Source: Gammaproteobacteria bacterium | Lineage (GTDB): Bacteria; Pseudomonadota; Gammaproteobacteria; UBA6429; Thiohalophilaceae | Direction: 5' to 3' | DNA length: 5,658 bases | Assembly (NCBI GenBank): GCA_030593785.1 | Contig: JAUVGM010000179.1 | Span: 1 to 5,658 of the forward strand | In this document: positions 1 to 5,640 of the stretch, piece after piece | Position numbering within the stretch: the first letter of the stretch is position 1 | Layout: every line of letters begins with the position of its first letter | The notes under the pieces: generated by a model | The model's database searches: none | The model's input: the letters and a program-made list of their open reading frames with translations, nothing else | What the model was told of the DNA's origin: nothing | Position numbers and translations under genes: made by a program

Positions 1-119
1 TGCATCATGTCTAGAATTGTACCGCCTGCGACGAATATCGCCATGACGATGATATACATCTGCATTACATCGGTTGATATTAATGACGTAAGTGCGTCAA
101 AAGGGTTGGTCATGAACAT
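1..119 (-). CDS. N-terminal fragment of a small membrane protein, possibly AprM-like (partial, runs off left edge)
   Basis: The minus-strand frame opens at ATG 117-119 and stays open to the window edge, giving 39 residues that begin MFMTNPFDALTSL. A GAGG ribosome-binding site at 128-131 lies 8 nt before this ATG. The second in-frame ATG (111-113) is 14 nt away, so the first is preferred. Residues about 21-38 (MYIIVMAIFVAGGTILDM) form a hydrophobic segment that reads as one transmembrane helix after a short polar N-terminus, with no cleavable signal peptide. From memory, this N-terminus resembles AprM, the membrane partner of dissimilatory APS reductase in sulfur oxidisers. That would fit the sulfite-oxidation genes nearby, but 39 residues cannot prove it. 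Alternatives are the anchor of another redox complex or an unrelated membrane protein. It is codirectional with the binding-protein gene but separated from it by a terminator, so it probably has its own promoter. I am confident it is a gene and unsure of its identity. Confidence 0.6.
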   Translation of the reverse strand, partial: MFMTNPFDALTSLISTDVMQMYIIVMAIFVAGGTILDMM

Positions 120-448
120 TTTGTTATCCTCAAAATTATTGGACTTGAACTAGAGTTTCCTTAATTGAAACCCCCTAAAATTAACTGCCGCCTAGAATAT
201 CCCTAAATTGACTGAGCGTCGAGAATTAATGCATTACCCCCCTATACATATTATTTATACCCCATGCTTTTTTGCCTAAATAGAACATTCCATATGCCTA
301 TTTCGGAAAACTTCTACTTTTTGTGAGCAAAAAAATATTTCTATGAGAATTGTCGAAAAAACACACAATATTCTACCTCTGGTAAAAGTAGGTGTATTTT
401 TAATTAATTTAGCTCTGAAAGATTAATTTATAGAATCATCTGCATCAT
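120..448. other. AT-rich intergenic spacer, no gene seen
   Basis: About 330 bases lie between the left membrane-protein gene and the terminator of the binding-protein gene. I see no open frame with a ribosome-binding site and no RNA gene. The stretch holds the ribosome-binding site of the left gene (128-131) and a candidate minus-strand promoter near 250-278. It has two C-rich TACCCC elements (235-240 and 258-263), three copies of GCCTA (190-194, 274-278, 296-300), and a direct repeat ATTAATTTA (403-411 and 422-430). It also contains a small TACC-TCT-GGTA dyad at 374-384. Its likely role is control of the left gene. Confidence 0.6.
250..278 (-). promoter_or_regulatory. Candidate promoter for the left membrane-protein gene
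   Basis: Read on the minus strand, a -35-like TAGGCA (278-273, 4 of 6 to TTGACA) is followed after 17 bp by AATAAT (255-250, 5 of 6 to TATAAT). This would start transcription near 243, about 125 nt before the ATG. The -10 is flanked by two GGGGTA elements on the same strand (263-258 and 240-235). The upstream one is part of the octamer ATGGGGTA (265-258), which also occurs upstream of soeA at 1863-1870. The region is AT-rich and other -10-like strings overlap, so this is only a plausible placement. Confidence 0.3.
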
Positions 449-486
449 AAAAAAGGCGTTACCTGCAAAACAAGTAACGCCCTTTT
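449..486 (-). terminator. Rho-independent terminator of the binding-protein gene
   Basis: A perfect 8-bp stem pairs GGCGTTAC (455-462) with GTAACGCC (474-481) across an 11-nt loop. On the minus strand the stem is followed by six T residues (454-449). It lies 19 nt beyond the stop codon of the PstS-type gene, the expected position for its terminator. On the plus strand the same stem is followed by CTTTTATTT, so weaker bidirectional termination is possible. It separates the binding-protein transcript from the membrane-protein gene at 1-119. Confidence 0.88.
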
Positions 487-505
487 ATTTATACATTTTT
501 AAGCT

Positions 506-1399
506 TTAATTCGTACGATATAAACCACGAGAACTTGCACGGTCATATTGATCCAACTGCTTCATAACCAGGTGCAATGCATCTTTATAGGGTACGGTAC
601 CTTGCTTGCGAATAATATCCTGTCCTTCTCTGCTCACTGCATACTTAATAAAATCACGCACCAGCGGTGTTTTATTGCTGCGATTAATTACAAGATAAAG
701 TGGACGATACAAGGCATAAGAACCATTTTTAATATTATCGTAAGTAGGCGCTTTACCATCGAGTTTGAGTAATTTTAGATCGCGTTTTTTCGCACTACTA
801 ATACCTGAAACACCAACACCATTAGGATTTTTTAGTACACCCTTTTCAACAGGACCGGAAGATTTAACGACATAAGTACTTACAAATTCTTGCTCGTAAT
901 TTGCAAAAACGAGTTCACGTAGCGTACGTCCAACACCGGAAAGCTTACCACGGCGAGTAAATAGCTCTATCTTTGCATCATTGCCACCTAACTGTTTCCA
1001 GTTAGTGATTTTGCCAAGATAAAGAGCACGTAACTGCTCAAACGTAATATTACTAACCGGATTATCTTTATTTACAAAGACAACCAATGCATCCCATGCA
1101 ACCGGAATCTGATACGCATTACGTTCTAATTTATTTTTATATATAGAGATACGGCAAGCCCCACCAATATCAATACTGCCATTAGCCGCATTTCGAATTC
1201 CTTTGGTCGCTCCACCACCGCTCAGCTTGACCGGCACACCTGTTTTTTTTGTGTATGCTTTCGCCATTTCTTTCATAAAGGCTTTTTTAGAGATACCACA
1301 GCCTGCCCAATGCAGTGTTTCAACGGCAAAAGAAGCAGAACTTGATAATAAAAGTGAAATTCCGAAAAATGATACTAAATAAAGCTTAATTGACTTCAT
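506..1399 (-). CDS. PstS-family periplasmic substrate-binding protein (orphan, two-cysteine variant)
   Basis: This is a 297-aa exported solute-binding protein of the PstS/phosphate-binding type (PBP-like fold). The ATG at 1397-1399 is chosen because a GAGGTG ribosome-binding site lies just upstream; the longer TTG start at 1411 would put that site inside the gene. Residues 1-25 are a signal peptide (Lys-containing start, hydrophobic core, SFA cleavage site). The mature part shows SGGGATKGIR (60-69), DIG (77-79), the family hallmark LGKITNWKQLGG (128-139), and a second anion loop R150-x3-SGVG (154-157), which resembles the R-x3-SGT loop of PstS. The mature protein has only two cysteines, C34 (AGCG) and C82 (GACR), both at positions where PstS relatives usually carry Ser, Thr or Asp phosphate contacts. 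No pstCAB or phoU genes are adjacent and no convincing Pho box was found, so phosphate uptake should not be assumed. It is divergent from soeA and followed by its own terminator, so it is probably monocistronic. The fold is secure; the ligand is unknown. Confidence 0.85.
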   Translation of the reverse strand: MKSIKLYLVSFFGISLLLSSSASFAVETLHWAGCGISKKAFMKEMAKAYTKKTGVPVKLSGGGATKGIRNAANGSIDIGGACRISIYKNKLERNAYQIPVAWDALVVFVNKDNPVSNITFEQLRALYLGKITNWKQLGGNDAKIELFTRRGKLSGVGRTLRELVFANYEQEFVSTYVVKSSGPVEKGVLKNPNGVGVSGISSAKKRDLKLLKLDGKAPTYDNIKNGSYALYRPLYLVINRSNKTPLVRDFIKYAVSREGQDIIRKQGTVPYKDALHLVMKQLDQYDRASSRGLYRTN

Positions 1400-1522
1400 A
1401 CTGCACCTCAAAATATATTTAATTAAAAATATCCGGTCAGCTTGTTTATTATTATTAGAATTTAACTGAATGATATTTCAGAGATAACAAGTTTCGACCT
1501 ACCAAAAACTGCTCTCCATGAG

Positions 1523-1560
1523 AATATATAATCCGCTGATGACGTGACACTTGTTAACAA
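1523..1560 (-). promoter_or_regulatory. Candidate promoter of the binding-protein gene with adjoining palindrome
   Basis: On the minus strand, GTGTCA (1550-1545, 4 of 6 to TTGACA) is followed after 16 bp by TATATT (1528-1523). This gives a start near 1516 and a leader of about 117 nt. Directly upstream of the -35, at 1551-1560, is the perfect 10-bp palindrome TTGTTAACAA, centred near -40. That is a typical place for an activator dimer touching RNA polymerase, or for a repressor. Both assignments are inferred from consensus matching by eye. Confidence 0.35.
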
Positions 1561-1686
1561 TGACGCCTAATAATTGACCAATCCCCTAGCATAATCAAGG
1601 CAATCTTCTAGACTGATTCTAATTGATGCAAAATGCACCTACAGATTAGTATGGTGAAACGTTCAGGTAATTTAAGTTTTGCTACC

Positions 1687-1747
1687 TTTCTATCTGCCGC
1701 TATAGAAACTGGCAAATGAAAGAACATTGTCTATAGTTACTGACAAT
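1687..1747. repeat. Two inverted repeats in the far upstream region of soeA
   Basis: The first dyad is TTTCTAT (1687-1693) with ATAGAAA (1702-1708), a perfect 7-bp match with an 8-bp spacer. The second is ATTGTC (1726-1731) with GACAAT (1742-1747), a perfect 6-bp match with a 10-bp spacer, the geometry of a dimeric helix-turn-helix site. CTATAG occurs in both (1700-1705 and 1731-1736), 31 bp apart, close to three helical turns. No T-run follows either, so they are not terminators. One or both could arise by chance in AT-rich DNA. Confidence 0.4.
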
Positions 1748-1792
1748 CGCCTATTTATCCCTAAGCTATTATTTCTAAAGATTTTTATTTAC

Positions 1793-1841
1793 TTTTCTTA
1801 CGTGTAATTCGTAAGAAAATTAACTTTATTTGCAAGAAAAG
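1793..1841. promoter_or_regulatory. Probable operator: perfect 10+10 bp dyad plus a third half-site upstream of soeA
   Basis: TTTTCTTACG (1793-1802) and CGTAAGAAAA (1810-1819) form a perfect 10-bp inverted repeat with a 7-bp spacer. A further direct copy, AAGAAAAG, lies at 1834-1841. Its start is exactly 21 bp, about two helical turns, after the AAGAAAA at 1813. The arms are AT-rich and no suitable T-run follows, so protein binding is more likely than termination. The dyad centre (1806) is about 102 bp upstream of the start predicted from the -10 at 1896-1901 and about 160 bp upstream of that from the second promoter. A dimeric activator or repressor of soeA is inferred; the protein is unknown. 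Confidence 0.55.
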
Positions 1842-1854
1842 TACTACTTAATGA

Positions 1855-1901
1855 CTACCCATATGGGGTAGATGCAGTTCCTGAGTATTTTAGTATATAA
1901 T
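1855..1901 (+). promoter_or_regulatory. Candidate activator-dependent promoter P1 of soeA with TACCC/GGGTA dyad
   Basis: CTACCC (1855-1860) and GGGTAG (1866-1871) form a perfect 6-bp inverted repeat around ATATG. A consensus -10, TATAAT, follows at 1896-1901, predicting a start near 1908 and an approximately 100-nt leader. The hexamer 17 bp upstream of the -10 (TGCAGT, 1873-1878) is a poor -35. The dyad is centred near -45, where a class-II-type activator would compensate for it. The TACCC...GGGTA half-sites resemble those bound by NarL/FixJ-type response regulators (NarL heptamers are TACYYMT-like), although the spacing here is one base shorter than the NarL 7-2-7 arrangement. Confidence 0.45.
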
Positions 1902-1930
1902 GATTTCATTATGTTCTTAATAAATCTGAT

Positions 1931-1959
1931 TAGTCACTGCACGATTCAACACCTATAAT
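1931..1959 (+). promoter_or_regulatory. Candidate sigma70 promoter P2 of soeA
   Basis: TAGTCA (1931-1936, 4 of 6 to TTGACA) is separated by exactly 17 bp from a perfect TATAAT (1954-1959). The predicted start is near 1966, leaving a leader of about 43 nt before the soeA ATG. It lies 58 bp downstream of the P1 -10, so the operon may have tandem promoters, one basal (P2) and one dependent on an activator (P1). The call rests on consensus and spacing only. Confidence 0.45.
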
Positions 1960-1979
1960 CGCGCGCTCGTTAAAATCAC

Positions 1980-1993
1980 TACTGATCACAGTA
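1980..1993 (+). repeat. Small hairpin next to the soeA ribosome-binding site
   Basis: TACTG (1980-1984) and CAGTA (1989-1993) form a 5-bp perfect inverted repeat with a 4-nt loop. It ends 3 nt before the TAAGG ribosome-binding site (1997-2001). As RNA it is a weak stem that would not cover the ribosome-binding site. As DNA it could be a small operator near +20 of P2. A chance occurrence is quite possible. Confidence 0.25.
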
Positions 1994-2008
1994 ATCTAAG
2001 GCCACGCT

Positions 2009-4909
2009 ATGACCGTATTACATGACCCAATTTCGCCTCCAGAAGGCCGGATTGAAACTAAAAACACCACTTGCTACATGTGCGCGTGCCGTTGTGGTAT
2101 CCGCGTAACGCTGAGAGATAACGAAGTTCGATATATCCAGGGTAATCCCGACCATCCTTTAAACAAGGGTGTGATTTGTGCCAAAGGCGCCTCGGGCATT
2201 ATGAAACAGTATTCTCCTGCACGTTTAACCAAGCCGTTAAAACGAAAAGAAGGTTCAGATCGTGGTAAGGCTGAATTTGAAGAAATCAGCTGGGATGAAG
2301 CCTTCCAGATTATGGAAGATCGATTAAGCCATTTACGTGAAACCGATCCTAAGAAATTTGCTCTGTTTACTGGTCGTGATCAAATGCAAGCCCTCACTGG
2401 CTTATTCGCAAAGCAATTTGGTACCCCAAACTACGCTGCACACGGTGGTTTCTGCTCAGTCAACATGGCTGCCGGCATGATTTACACCATCGGTGGTTCT
2501 TTCTGGGAATTTGGTGGTCCTGATTTAGACCGTTCTAAACTCTTTATTATGATTGGTACTGCCGAAGACCATCACTCTAACCCAATGAAAATTGCGCTAT
2601 CTAAATTCAAGCGTAACGGTGGTCGTTTTATCTCGATTAATCCTGTTCGTACCGGTTACTCAGCCATTGCTGATGAATGGATTCCGATTAAACCCGGCAC
2701 TGATGGCGCATTAATGCTGGCATTGATTCACGAACTCATCAAAACAGGTCTTTATGATCGTGATTTCCTTGTTCAATACAGTAACTCTGCAGAGCTCGTT
2801 AGTACGGATGAAGCCAGTGATGATTTTGGTTTGTTCGTGCACACGGATATCACACAAGATACAGAATGTTTTGAAGTACAAGATCGTGTTTGGTGGGATC
2901 GCAACAGCGATAAACCCATGCATGCACGTGAAGAAAGTCTGGACCCTTTCCTACTCGGCGAATTCAGCATGCCTGATGGTCGCCAGGTTAAGCCGGCTTT
3001 TCAATTATTAAAAGATCGCGTTGAAAAATATACACCTGATTGGGCTGCTGAAGTAACAGGTATACCTGCAGAAACAATCAAAACATTAGCTCACGAAATG
3101 GGCATCACAGCACGTGATGAACAAATTGAATTGCCGATTGCATGGACGGATGCATGGGGTAAAGATCACGATACCATTACGGGTAACCCGGTTTCTTTCC
3201 ATGCAATGCGTGGTTTAGCGGCACACTCTAATGGCTTCCAAAGTATTCGTGCTTTAAGTATTTTGATGAGTCTTTTAGGTACGATAGACCGCCCGGGTGG
3301 CTTCCGTCATAAAGCACCGTTCCCGCGTCCAATTCCTCCTTGTGCAAAAACACCAAAAGGGCCAGAAGGCGTTCAACCAAACACACCTTTAGATGGTATG
3401 CCTCTTGGTTGGCCTGCTGAGCCAAACGATCTTTTCGTTGATGACAAAGGTGAGCCTGTTCGTATTGACAAGGCGTTCTCCTGGGAACACCCGCTTTCTG
3501 TTCATGGCTTGATGCACAATGTCATCACCAATGCGGTGAACAAAGATCCATATGGCATTGATACCTTAATGATCTTCATGTCCAACATGGCATGGAACTC
3601 ATCCATGAACACGAAAGAAGTGCGTGACATGTTGAACTCAAAAGATGAAAACGGTGAGTTCAAAATTCCTTTCTTAATCGTTTGTGATGCATTCCAATCT
3701 GAAATGTCAGCCTATGCGGATTTGTTATTACCCGATACCACTTACCTTGAACGTCATGATGTTATGTCGATGTTGGATCGTCCCATTTCAGAATTTGATG
3801 GTCCAGTTGATTCAGTTCGTATTCCGGTTGTTCCACCGACAGGTGATTGCAAACCGTTCCAGGAAGTGATTATTGAACTCGGTGCACGTTTAGGTTTGCC
3901 TGCTTTCGCCAATGAAGACGGCTCACATAAGTATCGTGACTACCCTGACTTCATCGTTAACCATGAAACAGCACCAGGTTCTGGTATTGGTTTCTTATCG
4001 GGCTGGCGTGGTAAAGGTGGCGAGAAGTTCATGAAAGGTGAACCGAATCCGAACCAGTGGGAAATGTATGAGAAAAATAATTGTGTTTACCATCATGAAT
4101 TACCCAAGTCTTACCAGTACATGCGTAACTGGAATCGTGGTTATTTAAAATGGTCACAAGAGCATGCATTAACACGTTATGCCGAGCCAATTAACATTCA
4201 TATTTATTCTGAAGTGTTAATGAAATTCCGTTTAGCGGCGCAAGGTAAGCTTGAAGGTAAGCAACCACCAGAACATTTGCGTATGCGTGTTGAAACACAT
4301 TTTGATCCGCTACCGTTCTATGCAGAACCGTTAGAAGTTCAGTTAACCGATAAGCAAAAGTATCCATTAGCTGCTTTGACACAACGCCCAATGGCAATGT
4401 ATCACTCGTGGGATTCACAAAATGCGTGGCTACGTCAGATTCATGCGCATAACTATATGCACATTCACCCATCTACTGCACAAGCACAAGGCATTGAAGA
4501 TGGCGGCTGGATGTGGGCTGAATCGATGCACGGCAAGGTTAGATGCTTAGCCAGATACAGCGAAGCCGTTGAGCCAGGTACAGTCTGGACCTGGAACGCG
4601 ATTGGTAAAGCAAAAGGTGCCTGGAACCTTGATGGTGATGCAAATGAATCGAAAAAAGGTTTCTTATTGAACCATTTGATTTCTGAAGAATTGCCAAAGA
4701 ATGAATGTGGCGAACATATTTCAAACTCTGATCCTGTTACCGGTCAGGCAGGCTGGTTTGACGTGCGTGTCCGTGTTTATAAAGCAGAGGACGATGAGCC
4801 TAAAGAAACATATCCTCAGTTTGATGAAATGCCACATGTTCCGGGAACAGGTGATCGACCTAAGAAAATAGGTTTCTTCGCTGGCATGTTTACTAAAGGA
4901 GCCAAATAA
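2009..4909 (+). CDS. soeA: SoeA, molybdopterin catalytic subunit of cytoplasmic sulfite:quinone oxidoreductase
   Basis: This 966-aa protein of the complex iron-sulfur molybdoenzyme family is predicted to oxidise sulfite to sulfate in the cytoplasm and pass electrons to SoeB. The N-terminal cluster domain has C22-x2-C25-x3-C29-x27-C57 for one [4Fe-4S] centre, followed by K59 in the usual CxKG context. The molybdopterin oxidoreductase body spans about 73-600. C149, in the HGGFCSVN segment, is the likely Mo ligand. ADLLLPDTTYLE (570-581) is a family signature. The dinucleotide-binding domain lies at about 785-890. There is no Tat signal before the first cluster, unlike exported PhsA, PsrA and TtrA enzymes, and the length agrees with SoeA of Allochromatium. 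Start: ATG 2009 with TAAGG (1997-2001) 7 nt upstream. It overlaps soeB by one base, so the two are translationally coupled. Function is inferred from architecture and the SoeB partner; another cytoplasmic sulfur-compound oxidoreductase of the same clade is the main alternative. Confidence 0.88.
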   Translation: MTVLHDPISPPEGRIETKNTTCYMCACRCGIRVTLRDNEVRYIQGNPDHPLNKGVICAKGASGIMKQYSPARLTKPLKRKEGSDRGKAEFEEISWDEAFQIMEDRLSHLRETDPKKFALFTGRDQMQALTGLFAKQFGTPNYAAHGGFCSVNMAAGMIYTIGGSFWEFGGPDLDRSKLFIMIGTAEDHHSNPMKIALSKFKRNGGRFISINPVRTGYSAIADEWIPIKPGTDGALMLALIHELIKTGLYDRDFLVQYSNSAELVSTDEASDDFGLFVHTDITQDTECFEVQDRVWWDRNSDKPMHAREESLDPFLLGEFSMPDGRQVKPAFQLLKDRVEKYTPDWAAEVTGIPAETIKTLAHEMGITARDEQIELPIAWTDAWGKDHDTITGNPVSFHAMRGLAAHSNGFQSIRALSILMSLLGTIDRPGGFRHKAPFPRPIPPCAKTPKGPEGVQPNTPLDGMPLGWPAEPNDLFVDDKGEPVRIDKAFSWEHPLSVHGLMHNVITNAVNKDPYGIDTLMIFMSNMAWNSSMNTKEVRDMLNSKDENGEFKIPFLIVCDAFQSEMSAYADLLLPDTTYLERHDVMSMLDRPISEFDGPVDSVRIPVVPPTGDCKPFQEVIIELGARLGLPAFANEDGSHKYRDYPDFIVNHETAPGSGIGFLSGWRGKGGEKFMKGEPNPNQWEMYEKNNCVYHHELPKSYQYMRNWNRGYLKWSQEHALTRYAEPINIHIYSEVLMKFRLAAQGKLEGKQPPEHLRMRVETHFDPLPFYAEPLEVQLTDKQKYPLAALTQRPMAMYHSWDSQNAWLRQIHAHNYMHIHPSTAQAQGIEDGGWMWAESMHGKVRCLARYSEAVEPGTVWTWNAIGKAKGAWNLDGDANESKKGFLLNHLISEELPKNECGEHISNSDPVTGQAGWFDVRVRVYKAEDDEPKETYPQFDEMPHVPGTGDRPKKIGFFAGMFTKGAK
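4895..4901 (+). promoter_or_regulatory. Strong ribosome-binding site of soeB inside the end of soeA
   Basis: AAAGGAG lies within the last codons of soeA, 7 nt before the soeB ATG at 4909-4911. The stop and start share the A of TAATG (stop 4907-4909). The strong site plus overlap fits coupled translation at matched amounts of the two subunits. Confidence 0.8.
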
Positions 4910-5640
4910 TGACTCAGTTAGCTTTAGTTATTGATTTGAATGTTTGCGTTGGTTGTCATGCCTGCGTAACAAGTTGTAAAGAATGGAATACCTCAGGTCC
5001 AGCTGGTTTTATGACGGATGAAAATCCGTACGGCAAAGATCCAACCGGTACTTTTTTTAACCGTGTACAAACTTATGAAATTGGTGAGTTTCCAAAAACA
5101 GAAACCGTTCACTTCCCTAAGAGTTGTTTACATTGTGAAGACGCACCTTGTGTTCCTGTTTGTCCGACTGGCGCAAGTTATAAGCGCGAACAAGACGGCA
5201 TCGTATTAGTTGATTACGACAAGTGTATTGGTTGTCGTTATTGCACATGGGCTTGTCCTTACGGTGCACGTGAAATCGATGAAGAACAAAAGGTCATGAA
5301 AAAATGTACCTTATGTGTTGACAGAATTTATGATGAATCGCTACCAGAAGCAGAACGTAAACCAGCATGTGTATTGGCTTGCCCAACTAGCGCACGTTTA
5401 TTTGGTGATGTTCATGATCCTGATTCAGAAGTCTCTATACAGATTCGTGAAGAAGGCGGTTACCAGCTAATGCCTGAATGGGGCACCAATCCGTCTAACC
5501 ATTATTTACCTCGTCGTAAAATACGTATGCATATTCATGAAGATGAATTACAGCGTGCTGATAATCCGCTTAATAAAGAACAACGCGGACCAAGTGCACC
5601 TGTTGATGGAACCACACTAGACGACACAACCTCATGGTAA
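4909..5640 (+). CDS. soeB: SoeB, four-cluster ferredoxin subunit of sulfite:quinone oxidoreductase
   Basis: This 243-aa electron-transfer subunit of the DMSO-reductase/PsrB/NrfC type carries electrons from the SoeA molybdenum site toward the membrane anchor. Sixteen cysteines in four groups bind four [4Fe-4S] clusters: 13/16/19/23, 73/76/81/85, 106/109/112/116, and 133/136 with 154/158. All four groups are complete, with no Trp or gap replacing a ligand. There is no signal peptide or membrane segment, so it should sit on the cytoplasmic face with SoeA. Residues after about 170 form a polar tail ending in Asp/Thr-rich sequence, probably for contacts with SoeA or the anchor. The start is the ATG at 4909, preceded by AAAGGAG. 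Only 18 bases follow the stop, with no visible terminator, so the operon likely continues into soeC. The four-cluster ferredoxin assignment is certain; the Soe assignment depends on the neighbouring SoeA. Confidence 0.88.
   Translation: MTQLALVIDLNVCVGCHACVTSCKEWNTSGPAGFMTDENPYGKDPTGTFFNRVQTYEIGEFPKTETVHFPKSCLHCEDAPCVPVCPTGASYKREQDGIVLVDYDKCIGCRYCTWACPYGAREIDEEQKVMKKCTLCVDRIYDESLPEAERKPACVLACPTSARLFGDVHDPDSEVSIQIREEGGYQLMPEWGTNPSNHYLPRRKIRMHIHEDELQRADNPLNKEQRGPSAPVDGTTLDDTTSW

Larger units (their letters stand above)
1400..2008. other. 609-bp divergent control region between the binding-protein gene and soeA
   Basis: No convincing protein or RNA gene is seen on either strand. The region is AT-rich and unusually full of short inverted repeats: 1551-1560, 1687-1708, 1726-1747, 1793-1819, 1855-1871 and 1980-1993. 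It holds one candidate promoter toward the binding-protein gene and two toward soeA. The length and density of dyads suggest regulated, divergent transcription with several protein-binding sites. The roles are inferred; only the repeats themselves are directly visible. Confidence 0.65.

Noticed and set aside
155..171. GTTTC-N7-GAAAC inverted repeat near the left gene
   Set aside because: A 5-bp arm in AT-rich sequence is expected by chance. The equal spacer to the 1793-1819 dyad is not enough to link them.
548..772. Plus-strand 74-codon frame opposite the binding-protein gene
   Set aside because: It is antisense to a gene with a clear signal peptide, family motifs and terminator, and it has no recognisable features of its own.
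1400..1411. Longer binding-protein reading frame starting at TTG 1411 (four extra residues, MRCS)
   Set aside because: The GAGGTG ribosome-binding site lies within these codons and is correctly spaced for the ATG at 1399, which also gives a normal signal peptide.
1540..1564. Repeated TGAC (1540, 1545, 1561) considered as a Pho box for the PstS-type gene
   Set aside because: Pho boxes need 7-bp repeats spaced about 11 bp apart with CTGTCAT-like sequence. These copies are spaced 5 and 16 bp and do not fit.
1651..1719. 22-codon reading frame starting ATG GTG AAA CGT in the divergent control region
   Set aside because: It has no ribosome-binding site, is very short, and lies across a dyad (1687-1708). 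Nothing distinguishes it from a chance frame.
2711..4724. Several 60-95 codon reading frames inside soeA on both strands
   Set aside because: They overlap a complete, well-conserved gene, lack ribosome-binding sites and show no recognisable protein features.
2009..4909. Assignment as exported thiosulfate/polysulfide reductase (PhsA/PsrA) or tetrathionate reductase (TtrA)
   Set aside because: No twin-arginine signal precedes the first cluster, and the length and the partner subunit agree better with cytoplasmic SoeA.
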